Of a stretch of DNA of 64,000 nt, positions 24,108 through 35,757 are shown piece after piece. The DNA is taken from positions 4,216,001 through 4,280,000 of the forward strand of contig BSYQ01000009.1 of NCBI GenBank assembly GCA_030272585.1. The letters are read 5' to 3'. The stretch comes from Bryopsis sp. KO-2023. Lineage: Eukaryota; Chlorophyta; Ulvophyceae; Bryopsidales; Bryopsidaceae. Position 1 is the stretch's first letter; every line of letters starts with the position of its first letter. The position numbers were made by a program, and so were the translations under genes. The notes beneath the pieces are model-generated. The model saw nothing but the letters and a program-made list of their open reading frames with translations. It did not search any database and was not told the origin of the DNA.

Positions 24108-26846
24108 TCAGGAATCTGACACAATCGCCATGGCGGCAGACTCCTTATCTCTGTGTTGACGCGCTTCATTTGCACGCTTCTGGACTCTAGCCAGCGTTGT
24201 TGCAAGTCCGCAAGAGGCGCTGGAATTCAAAACATACTCCCGATAGTGTTTCCATCTATGGTCCCCCGCCTGTCATTCATGCACGCATCCAGAATCAATA
24301 CAGGGCCGATTGCTTCTGAGGTGAGCACGGTCACTGCAAGAGAGGCATACCTTTGGGAAAAGAATATACCAAGGTCTTCCACCCAGACGAACAGCGTTGT
24401 TGCGGAGGAAAAACGGATTGTCGACGTGTCTATAGAACAGCGGCGTCGGGATGAAAGGAATCGGATCTCGATTGTGGATCAAACGGAAGCTCGATCCAAC
24501 AAAATGCTTGAAGGCATCTCTGAACTTGCAGTTGCCCACTCGGGGCGATCCGCAAGTGATACAGCGAATGTCCGCTTCAGGAAACCTCATCGCCGCCCAA
24601 ACAGCACCTGTTCGGGGAGAAGCATTTGCACACGCTGATGCAACCTGATGAACGTTCTGCAGCAAATCTTCACAGAGACTAAGCTTCCCAAGCACCTCAC
24701 TTCACCTATCGTTGCTAGTGCCCCTCCAAGGCTGTGGCCTGTGCATATAACTCTGGATGGTTTTCTGCCTTCACTTAACGACAGCAGCACCTCGTGTATG
24801 TTCGGGGAGCATCCTTGAATGACTGCTGTGAACTGTTGATCGAAGCCGCAATGAACTCGCGCACCTGGAAAGGCTGTCTACCAACCAACCATGGGCCTTA
24901 GAGTGGACTTGTACACGCATATTCAGATCAGTTTGAAAGTCAAATGCAAATGCCCTGGTCTGCTTCAGGCATGATTACTTGCTTTCCAACTACCCCAAGT
25001 GTCAATACCTGAAGGAAGCCGAGCTTGGTTTGTGATATTTTCATGTCTTGAAGCACATCTTTCTTTGACGAAGTTCCGCGAAAAGCGAAAATAGCTGTGC
25101 CACTTTCAAGCCAAGCAACAAACACCTTCCGAACACGACTTATTGTCACCAACTGGATCGTTTACAGGAGATGGGTCGCACTTTTATTTCTGGCTATACC
25201 TCAGAGCCATAAGAAGAGGCCATCAGCTTTCGTTTTCGGACCCCTGTCGCTGTAGAGAAAACATCTTCCCCACGGTATGCTTGACCTGATCGGAAAATTC
25301 CATTTGTTGGGCTTATTGTGATGGCAACTGCCGGCGGGCTAGCGACTTGTGTGTTCCAAATCAGTTGAGCAGGAATGAGCGCACCTGCTATATTCACAAC
25401 GTTCAGGACTTTTCCAGCGAACAGTAAGCTTATCGCAGAGCTGAACGCGTCGTCGGAGAGATCGACATCATCATCGAAATCAAACCGCTGGTTCCCACAC
25501 TTCCCTGTTGCTATATGCTGCTTCTCAACCAGGCTGGGGATATTCTGGAGTGCTACCTGCATGTGCGTGTAACTCAGCATCGTCGGCGCAGCGAATCAAT
25601 CGCAGACTTCAATGTTGAAGCGTCGAGTTCAATACCTCTCCCAAAAACGCGACAGCGTAGGCTCTGCGCGATTGGTTTACAGTGGCAATGGTCGCGCCCT
25701 TTTCGTCCCCTATCAAGATGAGGGATCCCACATCCTGTTGCAGATACGTCCGCTGGGAGCGAAACAGCTCGTCTCGACAATGAACCACACGATACGTGAT
25801 GCCCACCATAACATTGAAGAGAACGTTGAAGTTGTCGTTACCCAACCTGCAAAGGACTGGTATTGCTGCTTACAAGAATCGCAATTATTTGAATCAGGCG
25901 CAAAAAGAAGCTCTCAGTTTCAAGTCATAGCAATGAAGGCGATTGAAAGTGGGACCACACCTGGGGGCGCCGAAAGTGATGCACCGGACATCACTGGTCG
26001 GAAATCTTATTGCTGACCAAGCTGCACAGAGTATGGATAACGCCCCGCCGACACCATGACCAGTGCATATAACTCTCCGTGGAGGGTCACTGCAGCCTGC
26101 TTTGAAGATTTCCTGACGGCAACGCGCGTTTTTACTGTGATGTTTTGCAGTCCTTCTAGCTAAATATAAGAAGGAAAAAATCATACTGCCTCCCACCTCG
26201 CATATGCCTGTGGATGAGCATAAGGCGTTCCTCTCGAAATGCTCGAATTTTCTGAGGAAACCAGAGTAAACTTTGACGGCGCTTCCGTCGGAAAGCTCGC
26301 TCAACCACTGTGGCGATTGTAAAGTCGCTCCTGATCCCTATTGGCACTTGAAGCACACATTCAGGCTCCGTGCCATCGAGAGTGGTGGAGAATGGCAACG
26401 TGAAAACCAAACGAGTAATGTACCTGGAGGGCTGAACGGGGATCCTCATCAGACGTGAAAACGAACACCAAGACCCCATTGTTTTTGGATAATCCAACGT
26501 GAAGAGCAACACCGCTCCACACGGACTGCAAAGGCAGTGTTTTTCAATCAGCAACAAACCGGGAAGCACTTGCGACGACAAAGGACGGCATTTCTTTCCA
26601 TGTTTCCAAAAGCACCAAGAAAATTGGTTTGCCAAAAAGGGCAATTATACTCAAAGTCTCAGGCTTCTTGCCGTTCATACCACCCTTGATCCAGGCATGA
26701 TCGCATTCTCCCCCGAATCTGAACACGTGTGCCCTGCGTGAACATACGTCGCGGCCTCCTTTAACTTGCGGCGGATTGCGTCTGGAAGGGGGCGCATCTG
26801 TTGTTCATGTAAATTTAGAAGGTGGCCAACTGTTGAAATGGATCTG
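24108..26846 (-). CDS. Tandem class 3 lipase: degenerate first domain, intact second domain
   Basis: Ten exons: 26684-26846 (5' end unresolved), 26424-26525, 26197-26307, 25961-26112, 25636-25846, 25200-25556, 25009-25152, 24706-24877, 24351-24607, 24108-24269; phases agree. The second domain is a complete Lipase_3 fold: FAFRGTSS, VHCGF, nucleophile in CTGHSLGGALA, CGSPRVGN, HNRDPIPFIPT (acid) and DHRWKHY (base). The first domain keeps VYSGF, RVICTGHGVGGAL and FGAPRLGN, but Gly replaces the nucleophilic Ser and no base His is seen, so it is probably inactive. Lipases of this class hydrolyse glycerolipids. The first in-frame ATG of the 5' exon is at 26797. Splice signals suggest one or more further exons near 26960-27010, so the true start and any targeting signal are unknown. 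One intron (25153-25199) is only 47 nt. Confidence 0.8.
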
Positions 26847-27545
26847 CTGGAATCGAGAGTGGCGGCTGTGTTGTTAGATTCTTAATACCAGGAAACACCC
26901 TTGCCTGTGGAAGTTTTGGGCTTTTCTGGTGCGTCAGCTGAACATGTGATCCCAGGCTACGGTTACCTCAAAGACAAGTTTTCCCAAACATGTTCATTTC
27001 CGCAACACAATGGCTCCTGCAACCAGACGGTCAGCAGAGGTGCTTTGCTGAAAACCAAAAATCGAAAAATGCGTTCGCGGTTTGGGACAGAGATATAAAC
27101 ACAGAGTGAATTCAGATCGATTTATCTTCTTGTTCTTTCAGCAGTTCTGTCATTATATTTTCAACAAGGGATGAATTCATATTGCCCGGCAAACAAGGAG
27201 GAACATAACAGCCAAATGCCTGCACCAATTCATAGGCTTGAGAGCAAGTTCTTTTACAATATCTAACAAGGTCCAAATAATGAATAAAAATGGGCGTATT
27301 TATCAAAGCTTCCACCTGCCCTAATACAGGACACATTTGTATCATGAAAATCCCATGATCCCCATTATTGTGTCTTTCAATATTTTTTTGCCTGCTTCTT
27401 GTCAACTAGCATTTGCCATCCCCCAATCTGCCCCCCCTTCCCCCCCCCCCAGCATTTACTAGCCCGCTAAAACCAATCTTCTAACCACCCTCTAACTAAT
27501 CTCCCAAGGAGAAGCACCCCCCTTCTTCCCCTCCCTAAGCCACCT
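26847..27545. other. Region between the tandem lipase and the next reverse-strand gene
   Basis: It may contain upstream lipase exons: a candidate follows an acceptor near 27010 and ends at a donor near 26965 (TTTGAG/GTAACC). A reverse-strand open frame at 27112-27405 (97 codons, AT-rich, unlike neighbouring exons) has no ATG start and no family match; it is doubtful. Confidence 0.35.
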
Positions 27546-29525
27546 TCACGATTGGGGGTTGAACACATGACCCAACAACACATGATAACTGTCAATATCT
27601 TCGATGTTTCTGGCTTCCGCTGGCCCTATGCCTTCGAACCCCGTCGCCTTCAATTGCAGCAAGTTATCCACCTGAGGTTTCAACAGCTCCAACACATGGA
27701 CGATCCTCCCTCGGATCAAGCCATGCATTTCCTCGTAGTAATGCGAAACCACGTTTTTCGAGTAGTGCGTCAGGTAAAACAGCAGCTCCATTCTCTTCCT
27801 GATCAGCACCACCCTTTGCGACAACATCACCAGTTGCAAGGGTCGAAGCCGCCCTATCAAATCGATCACTTTCAAGTAAGTGCCGTTTTGAATGTAGGAA
27901 TCGTCCAGACGCCATCGATCGAGTCTCCGCCGCCCAAGTTTTTGGTACATCAGGGTGCATAGCAGCCCAAGGGCTTCCTCCTGGGCTCTAGCACCCAGTC
28001 GGATTATATCAGCATCGCAAGACGCTTTAAAAACCCACTCCGACACCTCCAACGTCTCCACGATCAACGACAGAGCCCCACACACCTCGCAATATTGAAC
28101 CACATGCACGTTGTCATGCATGCAAAGGGCATAGAAGTACACGACATTCGAGGTGGCCAGAGCTATTATGTAACCCTCCGTGATCTTTTCTTCGCTCATC
28201 TCTGGAGGTCCATCCCTGAACTTCAGGTTGATCAAATTCACGAGGCCTCGGATGAACGACTGGGTGATTTCCAGCAGCCCCGATTCCAGCATGTCGTTCT
28301 GGAAGGAGCGTCTCACCGTGGTGGGGCAAGCGGCTTGGGATGTCGCCAGCTTGTACAGAATCGGATGAAAAGCATTGGAGTAAGTGTTGGCACATAACAG
28401 GAACCAATTAGAATCCTCGTCGAAGCGCACCCTCCGTAAATACTTATTCAACCTTGCCAGAAATTTGTACCGCCTGACCCAAGACATCGCATGGAGAATG
28501 TCTGACGACCTGCAAGTCGGGTAATTGAACGCATTGATCCAAAACAGACATTCCACCACCGCCTCTCGATTCTCCGTGTTGGTCTCCTCGAATTCGATGT
28601 TCGATTCGAAAACCATCAAGTACAGATCCTTGTGCTTGTCCTTGTCAGCCCCGCAATACCTCCACAGCAAATCGTTGGCACCTTGCAGAAACAGGGGACT
28701 GGGCAATCGATACGCCATTTTCGTCAGTCTCAACACCGTGGCCAGCAGCTTCTCCCCACTCAACACGGTCAAGATGTCCGGAAGCAGCTGCTTGTATTGG
28801 TCATTGTTCAGCAGCATCGAAACCACACCGATGCAGGTGCATCCCACCCTGATGTCTGCAGCAGTGCACCTCCTGGCGGTCTCAGACAGTATCCGGCATA
28901 ACCTCACCACCAAAGGCTTGGTTATTATCTCCTTCAGGGAAGAAAGCCAGTACATTCTGACCACCTCCCCTTGCTTCTGCCCAGGGTGTAAATCCACCAC
29001 AGCCCCACAACGAGTTACCGTCACACCCAGCCCTTTGGACACCACTTCCGACAGCACCACAGCTCCGGTGGTCACCAGCCATGAGTCGCTCAAGGGCCTC
29101 GACAGCAAGCTGGCCAAGGCACCCCTCAAATTCGGCACCACCAAGAGAGTTTCCGTGACATATTCCGCCATTTTCCTCAGGAATTGAGCTGCGAGCGTCA
29201 CCTCCTTCGAAGAGCCATCGGAAACCATCTCGCAAGCGGCCATGCATATCCGCTTCAACGCCTGACCCGTGCTGTTGTCCAGATATCGCCATCTCGTGTT
29301 CAGGCTGGAGTAGAGTATCGACAGGCACTCCGTGGTGAGGGCTCGTTTCTGACGGCCGGTTTTCCTCGTCGAGCTCTTGAGAAGCTCATCGGAGAGGCGG
29401 ATGACCCGGCCAGCCCTGGAGGATTCGTCGAAGTGTGTGGCAACGGCGGCCTCGCAGAGAGCTGTGAAAATATGCTCCGGCTCGACACGACTCTTGGACA
29501 CGCGCTTTTTGACGCCGCTGGACAT
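27546..29525 (-). CDS. Large intronless orphan protein, 659 aa, all-helical
   Basis: One uninterrupted frame. The first ATG in frame is at 29525 (MSSGVKKRVSKSR). The frame stays open a further 30 codons upstream to an in-frame TAG, so an upstream exon joined near 29612 is possible. The protein has no signal peptide. Regularly spaced amphipathic hydrophobic segments (for example LCRILSETARRC, CIGVVSMLLNNDQYKQLLPD, LSLIVETLEVSEWVFKASCD, LGRLRP-type ends) suggest an armadillo/HEAT-like helical solenoid, an inference from composition only. I do not recognise the family. The length and codon use strongly support a real gene. It lies head to head with the small secreted gene at 29983. Confidence 0.82.
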   Translation of the reverse strand: MSSGVKKRVSKSRVEPEHIFTALCEAAVATHFDESSRAGRVIRLSDELLKSSTRKTGRQKRALTTECLSILYSSLNTRWRYLDNSTGQALKRICMAACEMVSDGSSKEVTLAAQFLRKMAEYVTETLLVVPNLRGALASLLSRPLSDSWLVTTGAVVLSEVVSKGLGVTVTRCGAVVDLHPGQKQGEVVRMYWLSSLKEIITKPLVVRLCRILSETARRCTAADIRVGCTCIGVVSMLLNNDQYKQLLPDILTVLSGEKLLATVLRLTKMAYRLPSPLFLQGANDLLWRYCGADKDKHKDLYLMVFESNIEFEETNTENREAVVECLFWINAFNYPTCRSSDILHAMSWVRRYKFLARLNKYLRRVRFDEDSNWFLLCANTYSNAFHPILYKLATSQAACPTTVRRSFQNDMLESGLLEITQSFIRGLVNLINLKFRDGPPEMSEEKITEGYIIALATSNVVYFYALCMHDNVHVVQYCEVCGALSLIVETLEVSEWVFKASCDADIIRLGARAQEEALGLLCTLMYQKLGRRRLDRWRLDDSYIQNGTYLKVIDLIGRLRPLQLVMLSQRVVLIRKRMELLFYLTHYSKNVVSHYYEEMHGLIRGRIVHVLELLKPQVDNLLQLKATGFEGIGPAEARNIEDIDSYHVLLGHVFNPQS

Positions 29526-29982
29526 GCTCTGCAAAAAATGCCTTTCGCGCGCGAACCCAAACACATTCTGATATTCCTCACCAGTCTCAACCAAAAGGGC
29601 CCACTGGTCATACTACGAGCGAATGAACAGAAACTGGACGCTGTCGTACACGTTGGGTGTCGTACAGTACGGCGGTATGACTCGCTCTAACTCTGTGCTC
29701 CAGTCACGCCTGTGCCACCTGTGAGCTGTGGTGCTTCTCGCTGTACATAGAGCGAGAGCGCATGAAGGTGACCCCACCTTCCTCTCCTCACAAGATCAAG
29801 TCACGTTATTCATTTTCCTTGTCAATATCACACTGATGCGCATCCTGGCCCCCAGCTAAATACACCGCCCCCAAGCTCAGCATCAAAAATTTCTGAGCGT
29901 TTGTAGCTGCCCACCAGAACTTCTTCGCTCACGAACACTTGTTTGATCACGAACCTTTCTTTTCCATATTCTCGGTGCAGCG
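29526..29982. promoter_or_regulatory. Divergent intergenic region
   Basis: About 450 bp separate the start codons of the reverse-strand orphan and the forward secreted gene, so both promoters must lie here or overlap. No TATA box was confidently identified. A Cys/Arg-coding open stretch is not supported as a gene. Confidence 0.4.
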
Positions 29983-30880
29983 ATGGACGGGATGCGAATC
30001 GTAATTTTCGCGTTGATCCTGACGTTTGCTGGCAAGATCAACGGGCAAGAGGACCAAGAAGCATGCATCTCGCGTGCTTTGGCGGACACAGACCCGAACA
30101 ACGCTGTTGGAGACGCGCTGTCCAACGCCGTCGCCCAAGCCATGACGCAAGTAATTCTGTGCGGCGATGAGCGGCCCGACGCCAGTTCCGTTTCTGGATT
30201 GTCGATTGCCGTCGCTCTGGCGATCTCCGAAAGCCGTGCAGCCGGGGAAACGTGCACCGCCGACGCCGAAGCGAACGCGGAAGAGGTCGCCAGACTCGTG
30301 GGTGAAAACGCTGGCGGTGGCCTTGCCGCTGGATTGACTGACAATCTCGAAGGTAAGAATCCTTTATATGCATCGAGAATGCGCTCCACCGATTGCAATC
30401 GTTTCTTACACGGACGATGGGCCGCCGTCGCCACCAAAAACTAATACATGTGCCTTTTCTGTTTCAGGTGATTCGCTTGTGATGGCGAATGCATGGTTGG
30501 ATGCACGAGGCCAAGACATCGTCGACATAATCGAACAAGCGGAATCAACCAGCCCCTCCGTTCTGAGCAGCGAGGGTTGCCTTGATTTGTCAGCCCTGGC
30601 GAACGGACTGCCCACAGCAATTGAATTGGGGTCTATCCTTGAAGATGCCATCGGCCAGATCCTCCGGGCCACCCAGTGCGGGACAAATTTGGAGCCCAGC
30701 GAAGAGGAGTGCACCTGGGAAAACAGGAAATTCAAAGGGAAGTGTGTGTCGGTGGACCCGGCCGCTGTGCCCCCCAAAAAGGATTGCAACGAGGAGTTCA
30801 AACAGTGCAAGAAGAGCAAACCCAGTTGGCAATGCTTTTTGGAAAGGCGTGACTGCCAGAAAGCGGCGCGTCGGCCCTAG
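29983..30880 (+). CDS. Small secreted orphan protein, 260 aa
   Basis: Two exons, 29983-30352 and 30468-30880, joined in phase across a 115-nt intron with strong signals (GAAG/GTAAGA and TTTCAG/GT). The N-terminus MRIVIFALILTFAGKINGQ is a signal peptide; the ATG at 29983 or at 29992 could be used. The mature protein has an Ala-rich helical region with widely spaced Cys (CISRALADTDPNNAVGDAL, then VILCGDE, GETCTADAEA) and a C-terminal Cys/Lys-rich tail (CNEEFKQCKKSKPSWQCF, RRDCQKAARRP). No domain was recognised. It is probably extracellular or in the secretory system. Confidence 0.75.
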
Positions 30881-31686
30881 AGAAACTCAGACAAATATGA
30901 TGCCGTTAATCCTTGACGAGATTTCGAGTGTGGGATGAACAGAGTATGATTCTGAAACAGGGCTCTGTTTCGGTTTAGGATTGGTTAGTTAATGAACGCG
31001 CGTTCCCAACATTTGGGGGATCGAATTATCCAAGAGACAAGCTGGTGCAAATATGCACTTGTTCAAATATGTGTTGTATTCCTTGGGATGCTGTAAAGTA
31101 ATCTGATTTGGATTTAGGGATTGGGTGTGGCTTGGAAGTGAAATGTGTTTTGCGGATGTCAGTGCTGTATTCTACATTTGGTATGGAACAGCATTGCGTT
31201 GCCACCAACCACCATAGTTTTTGTGATCAGCTCAAGTAGGCAAAGCAAACCTGTCCATCCATCCCGTGACCATAAAATAGTGTAATCGTAGGACAGAAAT
31301 CCCTGGTTTGGCAAGAAGTCATGTGGTGTAGGTGTGGGCAGCAGATTTTCGAGATAGAGTGATGTGATATTGCTGAGTAGGGGTGAGGCAGGTGGATGGC
31401 ATTTGAATGGGGTAGTGGGGGTCTTTGCTTAATGCTACAGGAGGGGTGGTCATTTTTTTTTATTGTCAGTAGGCTAGCCACATCAGACTTTCATCCTGGA
31501 TGGAATACATTCCAATAATGGTTACTAATTGCAGAGGGAAAGACCTCAGTTCAACAACCCCCTCCCTCCTCCACACACTGCCATGAAAACTCCCAAAACA
31601 CGATTACAAAACTGTGATGATTTTTCATAACAAAAATTGATGCATCAAATCGATCAAATAGGTGGTCCAAAATTAAACATTGGCCC
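30881..31686. other. Convergent intergenic region
   Basis: The 3' flanks of the secreted gene (+) and AroDE (-) meet here. It is AT-rich without a supported gene. Confidence 0.6.
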
Positions 31687-34600
31687 TCAGCTGGTCAAGT
31701 CATCCAGCACCACCTTTCGCATAAGATCCACAGGGCCTTCTTGCTTGGTGAACAACTTGAATTGTTCAGCCGCTTGTGACACAAACATCTCCACCCCATT
31801 CACGGTTTTACAGCCGGACTCGTCAGCTTCCCTCAAAAGTCTCGTGTTCAATGGCACGTAAACAGCATCGAAGACCAGAGAAAACTGGGCAAGGCCAGTC
31901 AAACATTCACTCACTCACTGATCTTGAATGAATTGAAGCAGACTTGGTGCAGAAAGTGGCAGCGGTGGTGTAGTGTGCAATCAGAATTTCAATGTCAATG
32001 GATAATAATATATGTTTTCCTGGGAGGGGGGGTGAGAGAAAATGAGGGGGCACCACTCACTAGACTGTGATATTTTGAATATTTGATTCTATTTCCAGTG
32101 TTATCGCCATGCACTCACATTTCCCAGGACAGCTTTCGGCACAGGGGTAGTGTCGACATCAGGTTGCATCCCTAGCGAAGTGGTGTTTGCCAAAACATCT
32201 CCAGCAATTTTCCCCGCTTGCAAATCTTCCCAATCCACTGCTTCAGCGGTGTCGGAAATCGACGAAGCCAAACTCTCCGCCTTGGACTTGGTTCGATTGG
32301 CGATCAACACTTTGGCACCCCTGCATGCAATTCGCAACATCAACTTTCAAACGGAAAGCTGACGACAGCTTGCCTGAGGGAGGGCAAGCAATGCACGAAA
32401 TCGATGTGTTTGAAGAGATTCGCTTCTTTCACTTCTTCTTGTTCTTTCTTTTTGGGTGGGGTGGGTCGGGGTTCGAACCCCGACCTGTTGCATGAGAATT
32501 TTCTCTTCGTGCATGCATTGCATCAACGAACCTCGAATTTGCAGCGAAACCAATAGCTTGGGCTGCACCCCCCGCTCCTATGACAACAAAGGTCTTTCCG
32601 CTAAGGGAATCCTCGGGGCCTAAAGCTGCTTCTATGGCAGTCACTGCTTCGACGTCCGTGTTATAGCCCTTCAGGATTTTTCCATCATCGTCGTCCCTCA
32701 CCAGCGTATTGCAAGCTCCGATCTTTTCGGTCAGTTCATCCACCTCTGATGCGTAAGCCAATGCAGCTCCCTGAGGAAAAACCAGTGAAAAATATGCACA
32801 GCGGTGAGAATTTGTCTAGTAGTTTCTGCAACGAGGGGGAAGATATTTCTTGACACATCGAAACAACAAAGCGATATTTTTCTGGCACAAAATATATGTA
32901 AAATAATTGCATTTCTGAAAACACCCACGTGTGGCAGCAAAATGCAATCACAAATCCTTGCGGAAATTTGTTGCGGGCAAAAATTGTTCTGGACACTCCT
33001 GCTGAATTCTCCACTCCCCCCCTCCTTTTGAAAAGTTTAGAAATCTGATGCAGGGCAAACACTCATGCATGTTGTCCAGGGTTCGTCGAATTGATTTTCT
33101 CCAGAAAACACACACACCTAGGGAAGGGAGTTGTGTTTTGGTCCAGACCTTGTGCGGCATCGTGACGCTGCATCCAGAAATTTCTCCCCCATCGAAAGTG
33201 TCGAAAAACGAATTGAAGTCTTTTACCAGCAGAGGCACATACACTCCATCGAAACCTGACCATCACCAGCACATAACCATAAATAGATAAATAAATAACA
33301 AACTCCTTGTGAGCGGGTTCCCTTACTAATTCTGAGAATAAATCACAACTATTTTCTTTTTAAAGCGTCTATATATATATATATATTACCGACAAAACAA
33401 AAATGAGAGTGAATAATCCGGAAAAAATGAGATTGAATTATTCGGATAAACTGATAGCAGTTTCTAGCATTTTTTCCCCTCAAATCCCAACCACGAGATT
33501 CCCTCACCTACAGCCTCCATGCTCTTGTTGTGTAGAAGGGGCCCCCTGCTTTTTGAAACGGGATCTCCAATGACACCAAACACTTTGGTTTTGGAGGTCA
33601 TCTTTGGAAGTCTGTACAGGGTTCTCAGCTGGCGAACTGTCGGCTGCCCAGGGGCGCTCTCCCTGTCATAACACACAGAATCCACACGTTTCATCAAAAC
33701 AGCCAGCAGCACCGTTCAGACAAATAAATCAATATTTTTGTATTTATGTGACGTTGAATAAGTTTGTTTATGAGTTCTTCTTTTCAGCCATATTTCCATG
33801 ACAAGGGCTGAACTCGGGGACACTTTGCCTTGCGTATAACATTTCAGTTTGATAAAGAGAAAGAAAATCTAAAATCGATAATTGTACGTTTTCTCAAGCA
33901 GTTTTTCCCCCACCTGCCTTCTCCAAGAGCTCCAAAAGTCAAAAAGCCTCCGTATTTGGGGGCCAAAATTCGCATTATCTGACCGCTTTCACCCATCGAC
34001 AAAGCAATCGTTGGACCTTCACAAACCACAGAAAAACATATGGACCTCTCCCCTTGTTTTTTGTTTTCTTTTTCAACTCTTTTCTTTTTTCAGAATGTCA
34101 TTCCAAAAGGGATATATGCAGACTTCCTTTGAAAAAATGATATATTGGAACCACCTTTTTTAATTTCAGCGATTAATTTGTAACAAACCAAACTCAGGGC
34201 TACCTGTGCCCAACAACCCCACGCTCTCCACCGGAAAAAAAAAATATTAAAAGAAGTTGGAAATTTTAAGAAATTTTAAATTACTGAAATTAAATTTAAA
34301 AAACAACATATCTCTCTCCTTGAAAACGATTCGTTTTCGCAGTTTTCAAAAGAAAAAAGGAAAAAAAGAAACGCAGTAAAAACTGAGGTCACCTTGTTTA
34401 TTTCTGAGCAAATTGATCATTTTGTGCGTGTCCGTGATGTCTTTGGCCATTGCAGCGACTTTGGCAATTTGTGCCCCCGCTTTCCAAATTTTTGACACCA
34501 AAACGTCCAGCTCCTCCTGGCTTGGGGTCTTTTCAAAATCGTGGGAAGAAATGATGACCTTGCAGGTCGAGGGAACATCATACTCCGCTGAATCAAAAAA

Positions 34601-35757
34601 AAAAAATAAAACAAAAATAAAACAAAAATGTGATTTTGAATAAGGACATCAGCATCACAGATGAATAGCAGACTCCATGCAAGAATATGTGTATATGTAT
34701 ATATACAAATTTGCCTAATGTAAATTAAACATTCATTCATTCATATATACAAATAAAAATATGTATGTATATAAACAGCAAATGGCTGTTCTCCGAACAA
34801 AATACAAATGCTTCCTTACCATCAAAGAAAGCTTTTGCAGCTTTCAGTTCGATATCCACCATGGGTGCCCCCGCCACGCAAGCCGTTTTCAAAGCTGCTA
34901 TTCTTAATTTTTCATCTCCATCATAGTTCCCCCTAAAATCAGAAAAACAATCAAAAAATCCTCAAAACCCATGCTGATTTTGAAGAGAAAAATTATCGTC
35001 AGGGAAATACAAATACCAATAACGCTTTTGATCGGAAGAATTCCTTACTCATTTTTTAGTGTAGGAAAACCCACCAAACAGAGGTGCTTTCCAAAGTTAG
35101 GAGAGGAATTGGGGAAAAAATAATCCAGAAATCATATCCATCAAAACAATGATGACATGCATAGGAGCCAAATCCAGATATCGAACTCTAAAAGACCTTT
35201 TCCCTACCCATATGATTGTGGTGGGATTCTTCATTTTCATGCTCTATAAAAAGCGCTTTTTTTAGCTCCTTTGTTTTTGGTTGAATTCTCACGATCGAAA
35301 ACCCCAAAGCAAGCGAAAAGACGAAAGCATTCTGCACCCACCCTTCCCACACAGGTCTGAAGGTCACAATATACGGCTTCGTGCACTTTCGCATCAGCGC
35401 TGCCACTGTCTCCACCGGCTTATCCTTGATATCCTTGATAAAGTCCAAGCGCAACTCCACGATATCCGCTCCGCTCCTCTCAGCCTCCTCAATTTCCCGC
35501 AGAGCCTCGGGCACCGTCTCCGCCGTCACGCTGGTGCAGATGGCGGCGCGACACTTCCAAGAGACGTCCATGGCGCTCAACCTCCTCGTTCCCGCACCAC
35601 TCGCACTCCCCCCAACGAAACCGGTCGACGAAACCCTGGCATGCGTCGGGTGGGTATCATTAGCAATGCGCCTGACGCGCCCAGGCTTCGACGCAAACGC
35701 TGGTCTAGACGGGACGCAGAGGTGCGCCGACGGGAGGGTGCAGGATCGTTGGTGCAT
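31687..35757 (-). CDS. Bifunctional 3-dehydroquinate dehydratase / shikimate dehydrogenase, plastid
   Basis: Nine exons: 35342-35757, 34820-34932, 34393-34587, 33914-34016, 33508-33662, 33149-33255, 32532-32770, 32119-32320, 31687-31884, totalling 575 aa. It is the plant-type fusion catalysing steps three and four of the shikimate pathway. Residues 1 to about 60 are a Ser/Arg/Ala-rich transit peptide. The type I dehydratase half shows SGADIVELRLDF, VIISSHDFEKTP (catalytic His) and AQIAKVAAMAKD (Schiff-base Lys). After the linker ESAPGQPTVRQL comes the dehydrogenase: VIGDPVSKSRGPLLHN (shikimate-binding), MPHK (catalytic Lys), GYNTD (catalytic Asp), VVIGAGGAAQA (NADP loop) and LIANRTKSKA (2'-phosphate recognition). 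All key residues are present. The start is the first ATG of exon 1. Confidence 0.96.
32464..32485. repeat. 22-bp perfect palindrome containing a tRNA T-arm/B-box sequence, in an AroDE intron
   Basis: A perfect palindrome centred on TTCGAA includes GGTTCGAACCC, which matches the Pol III B-box and tRNA T-arm. No A-box, acceptor stem or anticodon arm could be folded around it, so it is not an intact tRNA gene. A decayed tRNA-derived SINE is possible. Confidence 0.45.

Noticed and set aside
27112-27405. AT-rich reverse frame of 97 codons between the tandem lipase and the intronless orphan
   Set aside because: No ATG start, base composition unlike neighbouring exons and no homology; within chance expectation for AT-moderate DNA of this length.
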